Shown: positions 23,401-59,602, counted from the first letter of the stretch. The stretch: DNA of 64,000 nt from Lampris incognitus (GCF_029633865.1 NC_079214.1:19718119-19782118), one strand, 5' to 3'. Program-made: numbers and translations. Notes: generated by a model not told the origin, from the letters alone.

Positions 23401-23856
23401 CTGGCACATACGCCGAAAAAGTTTCTGGCTTCCGGGTTACTTCCGGGTACATGGGGCCCACTGAATATGCGCAGTAGTGTTGCTCCCATCGTGCCTCTAG
23501 GCTGTGAGAACGGCTCGTACACAGCCGTGCCGTCATGCAGAAAAAAAAAAGATTTTCTGGGCTTTGGAAAAATTGTAAAAATATTAGCACCCCATGGCTT
23601 AAAAATAATACAATACAAAGAGTAACAATTGACCATGATTATAGCTGCAGGTGTCCTGTCAACAGTTTTACAGGCGTCTCTTTTACAATGGTAGTCTATG
23701 GGGAAAATGCTTTTTGGGCCGCAGGGGATTTTTCGCTGTAATACCGCGAGTGAACACTGGAAAAATTGGCTGCAAGGCTGAGTGGAGGCGTGGTATCCAG
23801 TTCTACTATAATACATCCATGGTGCCGCCTAGTGGCGTGACACTATAAACACTTAT

Positions 23857-25655
23857 ATAGTCTTTACTACTTTCGGTAGCTCCCGTTAGGGGTCGCCACA
23901 GCAGAACATCCGTTTTAATCTCTTCCTGTCCTCTCCATCTTCCTCTGTCACACCAGCCATCTGCATGTCGTCCCTCACCACATCCATAAGCCTCATCTTT
24001 GGCCTCCCTCTTTTCCTCTTCCCTGGCAGCTCCATATTCAGCATCCTTCTCCCAATATACCCAGTATCTCTCCTTCGCACATGTCCAAACCATCTCAATC
24101 TTGCCTCTCTTGCTTTGTCTCCAAACTGTCCAGCCTGAGCTGTTCTTCTAATATACTCGTTTCTAATCCTGTCCTTCGTCACTCCCAATGTAAATCTTAA
24201 CATCTTCAACTCTGCCATCTCCAGCTCCGCCTCCTGTTTTTTCATCAGTGCCACTGTCTCCAAACCATACATCATAGCTGGTCTCACAGCCATCTTGTAA
24301 ACCTTCCATTTAACTCTTGCTGGTACCCTTCTGTCGCAAATCACTCCTGACACTCTTCTCCACCCACTCCACCCTGCCTGCACTGCCACTGCTCTTCTGC
24401 ACTCCCCTTTTCCTTTGCCACCTCTCTTCACTTTACGCTGCATCTCCTTGTACTCCTGTCTACTTTCTTCATCTCTGACTATCCCCACTTCTTTTCTAAC
24501 CTCCTCCTCTATACTTTGCTGTACTTCCTCATTCCACCACCAAGTCTCCTTGTCTTCCTTCCTCTGTCCTGATGAGACACCAAGTACCTTCCTAGCTGTC
24601 TCCCTCACTATTTCTGCAGTGGTTGCCCAGCCATCCGGCAGCTCTTCACTACCACCCAGTGCCTGTCTTAACTCCTGCCTGAACTCCACAAAACGGTCTT
24701 CCTTCTTCAACTTCCACCATTTTATCCTTGGCTCTGCCTTCACTCTCTTCCTCTTCTTGGTCTCCAAAGTCATCCTACAGACCACCATCTGATGCTGCCT
24801 AGCTACGTTCTCTCCTGTCACCACCTTGCAGTCTCCAATCCCTTTCAGACCGTGCCTCCTACATAAGATATAGTCCACCTGTGTGCACTTTCCTCCACTC
24901 TTCTGTCACCCTGTGTTCCTCTCTCTTCTTGAAATATGTATTCACCACAACCATTTCCATCCTTTTTGCAAAATCCACCACCCTCTGTCCTTCCACATTC
25001 CTCTCCTTGACACCATACCTACCCAATACCTCCATTCCCTTTACTTACATGCCCATTGAAGTCCGCTCCAATCACCACTTCATCCAACTCACTCCAGAAT
25101 TCTCTTTTCTTCTCCCACCCAACTTTCAGTGCATACGCACTGATAACATACATCAACACTCAACACACCTTCGATTTCCAGCTTCATACTCATCACTCTG
25201 TCCAGCACTCTCTTCACATACTCTTCCTTCAGAATTAGCCCTACCCCCATTTCTCCTCCCATCCACACCATGGTAGGAGAGTTTGAACCCTCCTCCGATG
25301 CTCCTGGCCTTACTCCCCTTCCACCTGGTCTCTTGCACAGACAGTATACCACCATCATATCAACCAGCTCTCTCCCTTTACCAGTCCTAATGCCAACATT
25401 CAAAGTTCCGACTCTCACCTCCACACTCCTACCCGCTGCCTCTGGACATGCCTTCCCCCTCTCCTTCGCCCAACAGTAGCATAGTTTCCACTGGTACCCT
25501 GCTGGCCAACAATACCAGTGGCAGTCATTGGTAACCCGAGACTCAACCGATCCGGTATGGAAATCAGATTCATGAGCTGCATATTTAATTTGGCAAAGAT
25601 TTTACGCCGGATGCCCTTACTGATGCAACCCTCCCCATTCATCTGGGCTTGAGAC
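23857..25655 (-). mobile_element. RTE-type LINE, reverse transcriptase core deleted
   Basis: Minus strand. The upstream part (25655-25430) resembles an RTE 5' leader. 25424 down to about 24880 encodes endonuclease pieces (VRVGTLNVGIRTGKGRELVD, QETRWKGSKARSIGGGF, then VDYILCRR) with frameshifts. 24878-23886 is one open frame that continues after the endonuclease and then jumps to the C-terminal region (AVRPAMMYGLETVAL, RLRWFGHVRRRDTGYIGRRM, PGKRKRGRPK). The whole RT palm region is missing at about 24430-24400. RTE is chosen because of the WFGHVRRR and GKRKRGRPK signatures. Confidence 0.85.
23886..24878 (-). pseudogene. RTE ORF, C-terminal part with RT deletion
   Basis: A 330-codon open frame. 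Residues 1-40 are the end of the endonuclease (DYILCRRHGLKGIGDCKVV). Residues about 40-150 are the linker (KAEPRIKWWKLKKED and following). After about residue 155 the sequence changes to VSGVICDRRVPARVKWKVYK and the C-terminal block. In intact RTE proteins several hundred residues including the YADD-type catalytic loop stand between these parts. The frame is open but cannot encode an active polymerase. Confidence 0.8.
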
Positions 25656-25659
25656 ACAA

Positions 25660-26780
25660 TGGCTTAAGTGTGCCACAGCCAGTAAATTTAACCTGACTTG
25701 ACATGTCAACACTGTCTGCAAATGTCCGCCAAAAAACAAAACCTTTTAAACTTCAGTGGTTTGTGAGATTTGATTCCGTTTGGCTCCACCTACTGGAATT
25801 AATATAAACAGTAACCATTTCTGTCAAAAAAAAAAAATCACTTGTTTATCAATTTTACTGTCCTTATATGCATTCACGCATATAAGGAGTTTAGTCTGAA
25901 GCAATCATATATTAGAGCTGGGATTGAAGCCAGAGCCCTTTTATTGTGAAGCAGCAGAACTAATGAACCAACCACTGTGATGCCCCACTTCACTTTAGTG
26001 GTCTTAAACTGTGTTTGAGGGCCTTTCATGTGTATATATAGTTTCCCCAACCAACCGTTGTTGACAAGGGTTGGCTGGCTGAGCATGATTTGTTTTTCCC
26101 CCCCAGTATTGTCCCGTTTCATAATCATTCATCTTAACACACACATTTAAGAGCCGCAAAGTGGAACCTGCAATCTTGGCCCTGTAGGGATTTCAGTACA
26201 TTAAGTGGTTAACTTGCTTAAAAGGGCATCAAAGAGGCAGTTGTAGACTGAGTACCTTCTAAATCGCATCTTAAAACTTTTTTTTGATGAAAGCTTTTAC
26301 AAACGTCTATTTGGTTTTTATTTATACTGTTTATTTTTACTCTTATTTTTGCCTTGTCTGGTTTTATTTTTTTGTGAAGCACTTTCTAACGTTGCTTTAG
26401 AAAAGTGCTATATAAATAAAATTATTATTACCTTGGACTTAGTTTAGGTAGCGCTGTGGCTCTGTTCATGTCTGGTAGTAAGGGTTGCTCATCACCAGCC
26501 CGGAAGTCCAGGTACACAATTTTTGTGTGAAAAGGAGGAGAATTAATGACTAAAGCAGACTCCTTTCATGGTTACAGTGTGAGAGAAGCTGTTGTAATGC
26601 TTTTTCCTCTCCTGATACAGGATGTTGTTCAGTGGATCCGAGACAAGAGAGTCCACATCATAGTTCCCTCCAGCAATCACCTGGGAGAAGTTTTTTTTTT
26701 TATGTGGACCTCATGTGTACATCAATAACAATCTACTAGACATGTATGATATCTGCATGGGGAAATCAGCAGTTGTAAAT
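25660..26780. other. Intergenic; LINE/SINE tail at about 26370-26440
   Basis: AAAAGTGCTATATAAATAAA near 26400-26420 is a tail motif shared by several fish retroposons. Nothing else was classified. Confidence 0.5.
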
Positions 26781-26785
26781 TTGGA

Positions 26786-27129
26786 GTTGGTGGCACAGTG
26801 GTTAGCGCTGTCGCCTCACAGCAAGAAGGTCCTGGGTTCGAACCCCGGGATTGTCCAACCTTGGGGGTTGTCCCAGGTCGTCCTCTGTGTGGAGTTTGCA
26901 TGTTCTCCCCGTGTCTGTGGTGGGTTTTCTCCGGGTGCGCCGTTTCCCCCACCATCAAAAAAAAAAGACATGCATGTTAAGGTTTATACTCCTGTCCGAG
27001 GCATGGCAAGACGAACTGGAGTTGGTCCTTGAGTGCTGCACGGGGGCTGACCACTGCTCCTAGCTACACAGCTAGGATGGGTTAAATGCCGAGCATAATT
27101 TGCCCATTGGGATCAATAAAGTATCTCAG
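26786..27129 (+). mobile_element. tRNA-derived SINE family A, tail variant 2
   Basis: A-box TGGCACAGTGGTTAGCGC and B-box GGTTCGAACCCC lie in the first 70 bases, followed by the shared CATGTTCTCCCCGTGTC body. The end is different from the copies at 5664 and 44262: AGCTACACAGCTAGGATGGG, then GGGATCAATAAAGTA. Confidence 0.85.
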
Positions 27130-28290
27130 AATAGGTCTATAACATATTCTAAGACTTATTATAACTCATAATAGTCTTACCCTACCAATGTTTATTAAAT
27201 ACAAAGAATCTGGTATAACTATCCCTCAATTTTTAACAAGGACTAAAGAGGTGATAGTTAAACAATGGACGAAGTTAGCAACTCATGCAAAATTTAGATG
27301 GATTCTGTAGTATCCTCACTTAAAACTGAGAAAGATTAAAAAAAAACATGTCAAACTCTTTAACAGGACTTCCAGTTGGTATAGAAAAATACACTTGAAT
27401 CCAGTGAAGTATATAGTCTAGTTCAAACTTTACACCACTTTCTAGTTCTTAGTAGAAACATTGCTTATCATCGTCTGGTAAATCAAATGTAAAGCTCAAA
27501 GCCAACATCAGGGTTGCCAACTTTGGTCAGGCAACTAGAATGAGTTGTACATTTTTTTTCTATGCACAAGCATGTACCTGCACATACCTGCACATGTAAA
27601 CATCAGTTGTTAGACTGCTTAGACTTACCTCAAAAAAGTCATGCAATGCTTTTTATTTCATGAAAAAATAGATGTTGATTAAGTAGAAAAATTAATACCA
27701 ATTGTTATCACTTTTATCAGTCATTTAGGAATATTCATAGACTCTTTGCTTATACAAGCCCCATTTGAATGAATTAATACAAATGTGGCCTCTTTGATCT
27801 ATGTACCGCTTAACCAATAATGTCCAATTATGTTTTATGCATCAATTTGTAGAGTGGCTGGTGTTGCACCAAAATTTGCGACCTTTCAGATTATGTAACC
27901 CTGCCCGTAAAACATGATATTTTGGCCAGGATATGGCAGTTGTGTACAGTTAAATTTAAGTATTAAGTTAAAAATAAGTTTTGGCATTATATTGGAGAGG
28001 GTTATTTTCAGATATAGGTTTGATATGGTTGATTAAGATATGCATCTAAAGGGTAGCCAAAATCTTGCAGTATGCCAAAGTGGAACATGTGAACAGAATT
28101 TGGAACTTGTCAAAAACGCATCTTGATATATATGAGTTAGTCTTAGTTGGCAAAACAGTGGCAAGCAAACATTCTCAAAGTGAATGGAGCCAAACGGGAC
28201 CTCCAACTGTGTGTCGATCCCCAACTGTCTTTGAGAGGGAGCAGTTCCATTTCTCAAGTTGAACATTTTTAAGCTGAGATTTCAGGTGTT
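27130..28290. other. Intergenic, AT-rich; repeat at 28140-28275
   Basis: The stretch beginning TTAGTTGGCAAAACAGTGGC (28144) is a diverged second copy of 19929-20080. No gene recognised. Confidence 0.5.
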
Positions 28291-29300
28291 TTAGTTTTTG
28301 GATAATGGTATTTGGTAGAATGCCTTGGTGAGGTCAGTTGCAACAATGCATTTCCATTGGGCTATCATCCTCAGGGTGGAGTCAACATTCGGCATGAGAG
28401 AAGATTGGGGCTTACTATACCTGCCCACGTCTTGCAAAGGCGGTGACAAGGTGAAAACCCCCATTTGTTTGTTTTTTTTTTTACAAGGAATGATTAGTTG
28501 ACATACTCCACACACACATCAGCATCCTCAGGCCGCTTAAAGATGCCCATCTGTTCCAGTGTGTCAAACTGGGCCTGGAGCTCTTGCAGCTGGCCTTTTG
28601 AGTACTGGGGAACTCTGCCCTTGTGCTGTGGTGGTTGAACAGGACCCATATTCACTTTTGCATGGAACGGACCGATGGCGCCATTGTACCCCTTGAAGTG
28701 TGGGTCAAAGACCTCGTCAAAGTGTTTGTGCAGTAGCTGAAATTTGTTCCTTATGTCAGATGGCATAATATTGTCTGGGTCTAGCCTAATTTCTCTGGTG
28801 AAGGGTGCAGATCTTGGTGGAGCGGGGGCGTCTTTGAATTGTCGTAGGACTTGGGGACAAAGGTTGTGCAAACATGGCATACATGGTCATTTTTTCACCT
28901 ACTGAGGTTCATTTGTGAGATTGGGAACACGAATCTTCCCTGATACACTAGCCAACAAGGATGGAGCAGACCTGCAGGGGGGCAGTGTCTACTCCATGTA
29001 GTGTCCCCACGTGTGGTTCCACAGCCAGTTCACCATTGACATCGTGGAGCTCAGTAGGAAGCTCAAGGCAAGCTCTATATATTCGCCAGGCCACACTGTG
29101 GTTCTGGCTCGGGCTCGTAGGACATGTGCCCGTCGAACAGCATGCCTGTCCATGGGTGTGTGACAGGAGCCATACCGATACATGTCCTCCCAGACACCTG
29201 GCGTTTTGCTGGTCGGCTAGAGACATCATTCTACTCCATGAAGGGAATGCCAGCCAGGATATTAGAGTCCATATTTTCTATAGTATGTCCTCTTCTGGGA
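28291..29300 (-). pseudogene. LTR-retrotransposon pol relic (protease-to-RT region)
   Basis: On the minus strand, pieces in several frames read GKIRVPNLTNEPQ (near 28910), then a 128-codon open frame (28880-28494) with FDEVFDPHFKGYNG, GRVPQYSKGQLQELQ and LEQMGIFKRPED, then [17 protein letters not shown] and [19 protein letters not shown] (28440-28291). The last is the first catalytic block of an LTR-type RT (ATDL with Asp). The protease-to-RT order is that of Gypsy-like Pol. The second catalytic block, RNase H and integrase are not present. The clade is uncertain. Confidence 0.7.
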
Positions 29301-29648
29301 CTTTCCTCATCCGTAGGAACTCCAAAAGGTCTTCCTCCATCCTTTTAGGACTGACAATATTCACGTTAGTCAGCTGGCTAGTCGCTAGCTACATGTCCTC
29401 TACATGTCATCACGTCTAAATAGAGCAGTTTTTTTTTTACTTGTAGTTTTTTTGCACCCCACAGATATTGTTTTTAACCGCAGATTTTTTTCATTTTTTT
29501 CCCCCTGCTATGCAGGACCCTTAAGGGGCTCCGTACTAAACTGCTGGAACATAGAATCTTAGCTAATCAACAGTGATAGTCTAATTTCTACAATCTGACT
29601 TTGTTTTTTTAATTTTTATTTCAATCTTCAATTCAAACTAAACTAAAA
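29301..29648. other. Intergenic, nothing recognised
   Basis: T-rich sequence with several T-runs. No gene. Confidence 0.5.
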
Positions 29649-29652
29649 GTTG

Positions 29653-29792
29653 TGTTACAACCACGGATTACTAGACTGGCTAGCCCTTGGCTAACGGGTC
29701 AGCCCCCTTTAGTTGACTGGTTAGCGCAGTCACCTGTAGTGGGGGGACGGGGACCCAAGTTCAATGCCCGGCTGCGCCCCGAATTCGCTACA
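29653..29792 (+). repeat. TRIM 5' LTR
   Basis: 140 bp. It contains GACTGGTTAGCGCAGTC (tRNA D-arm/A-box-like) and AAGTTCAATGCCC (weak B-box). It lacks a 16-bp segment present in the 3' LTR. Confidence 0.8.
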
Positions 29793-29793
29793 T

Positions 29794-29811
29794 TGGTGTC
29801 AGAAGTGGGAT
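29794..29811 (+). promoter_or_regulatory. Primer-binding site, tRNA-Leu type
   Basis: Eighteen bases starting with TGG one base after the LTR end, complementary to a CCA-tailed tRNA 3' end of tRNA-Leu(CAA) type. Confidence 0.75.
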
Positions 29812-29928
29812 GGTGAGACCGTGAGGCCATCGGAAGCGTATATACATATGTTTATGATCGGAAGCGCGTGCGCCCAGAGACATGAGGGAGCTGGTATGCT
29901 GACGCGCTTCCCGAAGGAGGGGGGTTAG

Positions 29929-30078
29929 TGTAACGACCACGGATGACTAGACTCGCTAGCCCTTGGCTAATGGGTCGGACCATTTAGTCGACTGGTTAAC
30001 GTAGTCGCCCGTGGTGCGGGAGACCCGGATTCGCGTCCTGGCTGCGGCGACTCCCGGCTGCCCCCTGAATTCGTTACA
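29929..30078 (+). repeat. TRIM 3' LTR
   Basis: 150 bp. It carries GACTGGTTAACGTAGTC followed by CGCCCGTGGTGCGGGAG, which can fold as a D-arm and anticodon arm with a 7-base loop, and ATTCGCGTCC as a B-box-like loop. Confidence 0.8.
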
Positions 30079-30115
30079 GTTGTAAGGCTAACGTTAGCGC
30101 CATAGGCTAGTGTAT

Positions 30116-30271
30116 TGTAACGATCACAGATGAATAGGCTCGCTTAGCATTTGGCTAACGGGTCGGACCCTTTAGTTGACTGGTTAACGTTGTCGCCCAT
30201 GGTGCGGGACATATGGGTTCGCGTCCCGGCTGTGGCGACGGTTTCCGGGCTGCCCCCCTGAATTTGCTGCA
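30116..30271 (+). repeat. Solo LTR of the same TRIM family
   Basis: 156 bp, from TGTAACGATCACAG to TTTGCTGCA, only 37 bp after the complete TRIM. It is flanked by its own 4-bp duplication GTAT (30112-30115 and 30272-30275). B-box GGTTCGCGTCCC is well preserved here. Confidence 0.85.
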
Positions 30272-30275
30272 GTAT

Positions 30276-32300
30276 GTTCCTTTTCCGTCCTGGGCAACAA
30301 GGAAAAAAAATCATTATATATGGCTCTCAAACTATATGCTGTATATTTACATAAACACAGATTCTCCCGCAAGAGTTGGCGCCTCTGCCAAATATGCATT
30401 TAGGGGAGGAAACCAAGGAGACTAACCTACAACAGCTGGATCAGTACGTCGCCATGACCGGATGTAATAATTGAATGCAGGCGTGGCGATGGGTGCGAAA
30501 AGTGGCCCCAAGACGCAAATACAAACAGAAACTTTTCCATTTTGTATTTTTCAATTTTCAAATTTTCCAACTTTCCACGAATAGAAATTAGAAAAACGGC
30601 GCCAAAATCTTAATCATACGTGGATATGACGAATGAAAAATACAATTGCCGCCCAGTGACAGCTGGGTTAGGCTCCAGCATCCCCGCGACCCCGACAGCA
30701 GGATAAGCAGTTTGGATAATGGACGGATGGATGGAATTCAATTTCCCAATTTTCAGTTTTTTCCATTTTTTTTAAATATAGAAAAATTAACTGATAAGCA
30801 TTACACGGACTACACACAAGCATAGGTTCAGGTCTTGAGTAGGAAAGAAGGAAAGAACAAGGAAAAGTGATAATATCGCGGAAAGGGCATAAAAGAGAGA
30901 TTGTAATGCTACAGCAATACGTGTCTCCCTTACTCTCACTTTACCTGATGTTTCTTACCTACTTTTCATGGTGCAGGTAACATTGTTTCATTATGAAATG
31001 GCAAATAAAAGATTACAAAAGATGAATAGAAATAAGGATTGCAGATTTGTATTTTCTATTTAATGGTATACCTGAGGTTATGCACTACTTTAGGATCAAT
31101 AAATGGTTGGGTTGAATCAATGTCTTGTCTTTCTGTGGCAAGGATGAAAACGGAATAGCTTACTCTATATGAGTCCATGACGAGCTTAGGGATACCGCTG
31201 GGAGCTGGCTTTGATTAAGGTGAGAAATGTACTGAGACTAAGATAATTTTTGGTTGGAACCCTCCAAGAACACAATTACTTAATTATATAATGTTGCTGA
31301 GAATATCTTCATATATTTACCATGCAGTAGGTACATGCGTATGTGCCTTGTTGGGTTTTGCACAAGGACAGTTTAGTCTCAGGGAGGATTACCTGTCTCC
31401 TCGAGAGCAAGGCTTCTGAATAATATTTCAGCCTATTAATTACACAGGAAGTGCAAACATGGGCAGAAAGCATAAGTGTGTGCTCTGATAATACAGTGAG
31501 CCACTTTCTCTGTTAATGCTTCATCTCCTCACATCCATAAACATTAAATGAGAGGATTTCGGTGGAGATATTCTCTCTTCAGCTATACTGAATACTAGAA
31601 AAGAGGAAACTATGCCGATACTGGACATACTCGCCAATATTCAAGTAATTATGAAGGGATTGCTACAGCTGTATTCTACAATCAGCAGTCAACACATTTA
31701 AACTTAAATGAGAAGCGTAACTGGAATTGTAGTCAGTATAGCAAGGCTTTAAGAGAAATGTTCTGCCTTGGGTGACAGTCGCATATTTATAAAGCAAAAT
31801 TGATAGCCTGATAGAGACACGGACCAATCAACCCAGTTTTTTTTAAAGGTCCCTATCATCAACCAAATGCTACACAATAACTGACTATTGACCTCTTTGG
31901 CCCTGAGAATAACGTATTCCAATCCACTTAAAAGGGTGGGTTCACAATTTTGAACCAACACCTCCTTAAAACGTTGTCTGAGGTGTAGGTGCAACAGGGT
32001 TACCAAATCAGCCTCGTAAATTTACCGACCATTGATATTTATAATTGAACCATTCCACTTTATTTGGCAGAGGATGGCTTCAATGAGTATCGTCACAAAA
32101 CACGCGGGACAACGACTTACTTCAGTGAAAACAATTTATCAGAACGAGCAATTAAAACCCAGATTTAGTCGGTGTCGTGACAAACCTCAACTGATCATTT
32201 CCTGGTTTTAACTGCCAATCACAAACCGCTTCCAACCCCGGATGGAGAGCTCGAACCCAAGTTTGCAATCATTTGGTTCAACGATGGTTTGTTGAAATGG

Positions 32301-32344
<44 letters not shown>

Positions 32345-32458
32345 CTCAAATAGTTATTCCAATGAAAACGTGACAATAGCTACATAATTACTTTTTTATG
32401 GGGGGGAGGGCAATTGCAAACTAACCGAAAAAGTTAATCATGCATCAATATTCAGTTG
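30276..32458. other. Intergenic; SINE fragment and (TATC)n
   Basis: A family A SINE tail lies at about 30650-30735 (GGCTCCAGCATCCCCGCGAC to GGATAATGGACGGATGG) and a (TATC)n tract at 32301-32344. No coding similarity elsewhere. Confidence 0.6.
32301..32344. repeat. (TATC)n microsatellite
   Basis: Eleven tandem TATC units. Confidence 0.98.
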
Positions 32459-32745
32459 GCGGCACGGTGTCCCAGTGGTTAGCACTTTTGCCTCACAGCA
32501 AGAAGGTCCTGGGTTCGAACCCCAGGCCATCCCAGGTCCTTTTTGTGTGGAGTCTGCATGTTCTTCTCGTGTCTGCATGGGTTTCCTCCCACCATCAAAA
32601 AGACATGCATGTTAGGGTTAATACTCCTGTCTGTGCCCTTGAGCAAGGCAGTGGAAAGAACTGGAGTTGGTCCCCAGGTGCTGCAGCTGCCCACTGCTCC
32701 TATACAGTAAGATGGGTTACATGCAGAAGACAAATTCATGTAAGA
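32459..32745 (+). mobile_element. tRNA-derived SINE family A, tail variant 2
   Basis: Head GGCGGCACGGTGTCCCAGTGG and B-box GGTTCGAACCCC (32512-32523), with the variant-2 order CATCAAAAAGACATGCATGTT and CTGCCCACTGCTCCTA near the end. It lies about 1 kb upstream of rasgrf1 exon 1. Confidence 0.85.
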
Positions 32746-33059
32746 ATACAATGTCCAATGAAGTGGCTTTCATTTCATATTACTACTAATGGTTCAGAGT
32801 TCGACCTTATGAAGCGGACTATTGGGTCAGACACGTGTAGTATGAGGCATCAGAGGTCTGTTTCCTAATTATGAGACACACCAGAGCTCTGCGGGGAGTC
32901 AAATCCAACACACTCTATCCTAAAACGAAAACAGGAATTATGGCTACATGGGGCAACGAAGCCAACCCCCTTCTCATAACCCCATGACCCGTTTCCACGA
33001 CACCGTGCATGGATGACATGAGGCCGCAGCCATAGTTAGACTGTTTTACTTTTCACCCA

Positions 33060-33400
33060 TGGGCCCGTCAGCCTCCAAGGCACAGTGTGCCGGTGTCGGC
33101 GTGATGCCGAGTTAACGCTAGGAAACGCCGGAGTCGGCAGGGCGGATGTCTGATAACAAAACAACGAGAGAGAGAGAGAAAGTAAAATCCTTCCCGTTAT
33201 TGGCAAACAGAATTTAAAATCAAAAGCCTGCTGAATGCAGCGACGTGTCTCCTCATCGTCTTCATCGTGTGGAGTCCGGAGAATCTGTCCAAGGTGCTGA
33301 AGTCTGTGTTCAGGGCTACGTCACGTGACTGCGCTTCATCCCTCTGCGTGAGCAAAGATGCCGCGCGCGTGTATTTGTGTGTGTGTGTGTGTGTGAGAGA

Positions 33401-33432
<32 letters not shown>

Positions 33433-33776
33433 GTGTGAGGAGGGAGGGGGGGCTCCAGTCTTCATAATGAGCAATTCAGCTCATGAGAAAAGCTTTATCT
33501 ACACGTCTGGCTCGCGAGATCATGCCTTGCGCGTGGATTTTGTGCAACTGAATTGCACCGCCGCGCGGAGCTTTGGCACTCTTTTTTCTCTTTTCTTTTT
33601 TTTTGTTCTTCTTTCCCCCCCACGGTTGCAAACATTAGCGTGGAAGGACACACAGGAGTGAGTAGCTGTCCACCAAGTCGGACTCTACATGAGCCGAGGT
33701 GCTAAGACGGACATGTAAGAAATCCGCAAGGTTCCCCCCTAGCTTTTTTTTGGGGGGGGGGGGCTCCACAGCCGAA
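33060..33776 (+). promoter_or_regulatory. rasgrf1: rasgrf1 5' flank and leader, CpG-rich
   Basis: CpG dinucleotides become frequent at 33070-33150 and again from about 33500 into exon 1, which is usual for a vertebrate promoter region. A (GT)n/(GA)n block lies at 33377-33437, and a T8-G12 run at about 33744-33763 just before the start codon. No clear TATA box was seen and the transcription start is not determinable. A 9-codon upstream ORF (33689-33718) precedes the main start. Confidence 0.5.
33689..33718 (+). other. Upstream ORF in rasgrf1 leader
   Basis: ATG AGC CGA ... ATG TAA, nine codons, in a different frame and ending 58 bases before the main ATG. If transcription starts above 33467, a longer uORF (33467-33661) would also be included. 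Confidence 0.5.
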
Positions 33777-59009
<25,233 letters not shown>

Positions 59010-59498
59010 GTGAGTGATCCCTGTCCGAGTGAGTCAATGGGTCCTTACCAGGATGATGTGCTCTGTAGCTCAGTTAGGGGTTTCAGAAAATGATTCGTCT
59101 GAAAATTAGTGATCAAGTACAGTGGCCCCGTATGAAGACAGCACTTAAACATCTGTGCTGCAAAAAATCTTTAAAGACCCAGCCAATTTCCCCCTTGTCC
59201 ACCCCCTTTTCTGCCACAAACTGCTTTCTTTTGTCTGTATTTAGTGAAGTCTGTGTCTTGGAAACCATGCGAATGGTAAGGACTGCTGACTCACATTCTC
59301 ATTGAGTGGTGTACAGATAACATGAATTGAAAATGTTGTGCAATGCATATGCTAAAGTCTGTTTTCAAACAGGCAGCTACTGTTACAGTGGTCAAGTTTC
59401 ATGTTATAGTGAGGTAATGGTTAAGTTTGGGGTTAAGCCAAGCAGCGATGGAAGTTGAAGCCAATGCGGAAGTGGCTTAGCATTGGCTTAAACTGCAG
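59010..59498. other. rasgrf1 intron 14, proximal part
   Basis: Nothing recognised before the L1 element. Confidence 0.5.
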
Positions 59499-59602
59499 TT
59501 TTTTTTAAACAAATCTTTATTAAAGCAACGGATTTAGTATACAGAGGACGGTATACGAAATGAGCATACATAACAAAGGAGCCAGGGGTACATTCCATTC
59601 CA

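Larger units (their letters stand above)
21900..23818. mobile_element. ISL2EU-like DNA transposon relic (THAP transposase)
   Basis: Ends at 21900 (GGATGTATTATAGAAGAACT, continuing into GGATACC) and 23818 are inverted repeats of about 30 bp with one mismatch, each bordered by AT, compatible with a 2-bp AT duplication. Inside are a plus-strand THAP-plus-transposase gene remnant and, in the opposite orientation, a single exon with a good donor. ISL2EU/IS4EU elements (PIF/Harbinger-related) are known to carry a THAP transposase and a second YqaJ-type gene, which this layout resembles. Most of both genes is missing, so this is an internally deleted copy. Confidence 0.7.
29653..30078 (+). mobile_element. 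TRIM: miniature LTR retrotransposon with TSD
   Basis: Two terminal repeats, 29653-29792 (140 bp) and 29929-30078 (150 bp), run from TGTWAC to a CGYTACA end and enclose only 136 bp. TGGTGTCAGAAGTGGGAT (29794-29811), one base after the first LTR, is a primer-binding site whose complement matches the 3' end plus CCA expected of tRNA-Leu(CAA). GAAGGAGGGGGGTTAG (29913-29928), directly before the second LTR, is a polypurine tract. GTTG flanks the unit at 29649-29652 and 30079-30082. There is no coding capacity, so it must have been mobilised in trans. Each LTR contains a tRNA-like A-box/B-box region. Confidence 0.85.

Noticed and set aside
24415..24792. 125-codon Ser/Leu-rich plus frame
   Set aside because: Antisense shadow of the RTE ORF.
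28961..29419. 152-codon plus-strand frame
   Set aside because: It is antisense to the LTR-retrotransposon pol relic on the minus strand.
26786..32523. Functional tRNA genes at the SINE heads (26790, 32460, 44264, 61630)
   Set aside because: A- and B-boxes are present but the acceptor stem does not pair, and each continues into a SINE body and tail.
33699..33776. Upstream in-frame extension of rasgrf1 from 33699
   Set aside because: That position is GTG, and no in-frame ATG exists before 33777, which matches the conserved MQKG start.
59090..59305. Possible rasgrf1 exon 15 near 59090-59305
   Set aside because: The translation lacks the SLELLFA-type sequence expected next, and no acceptor in the right phase is seen.
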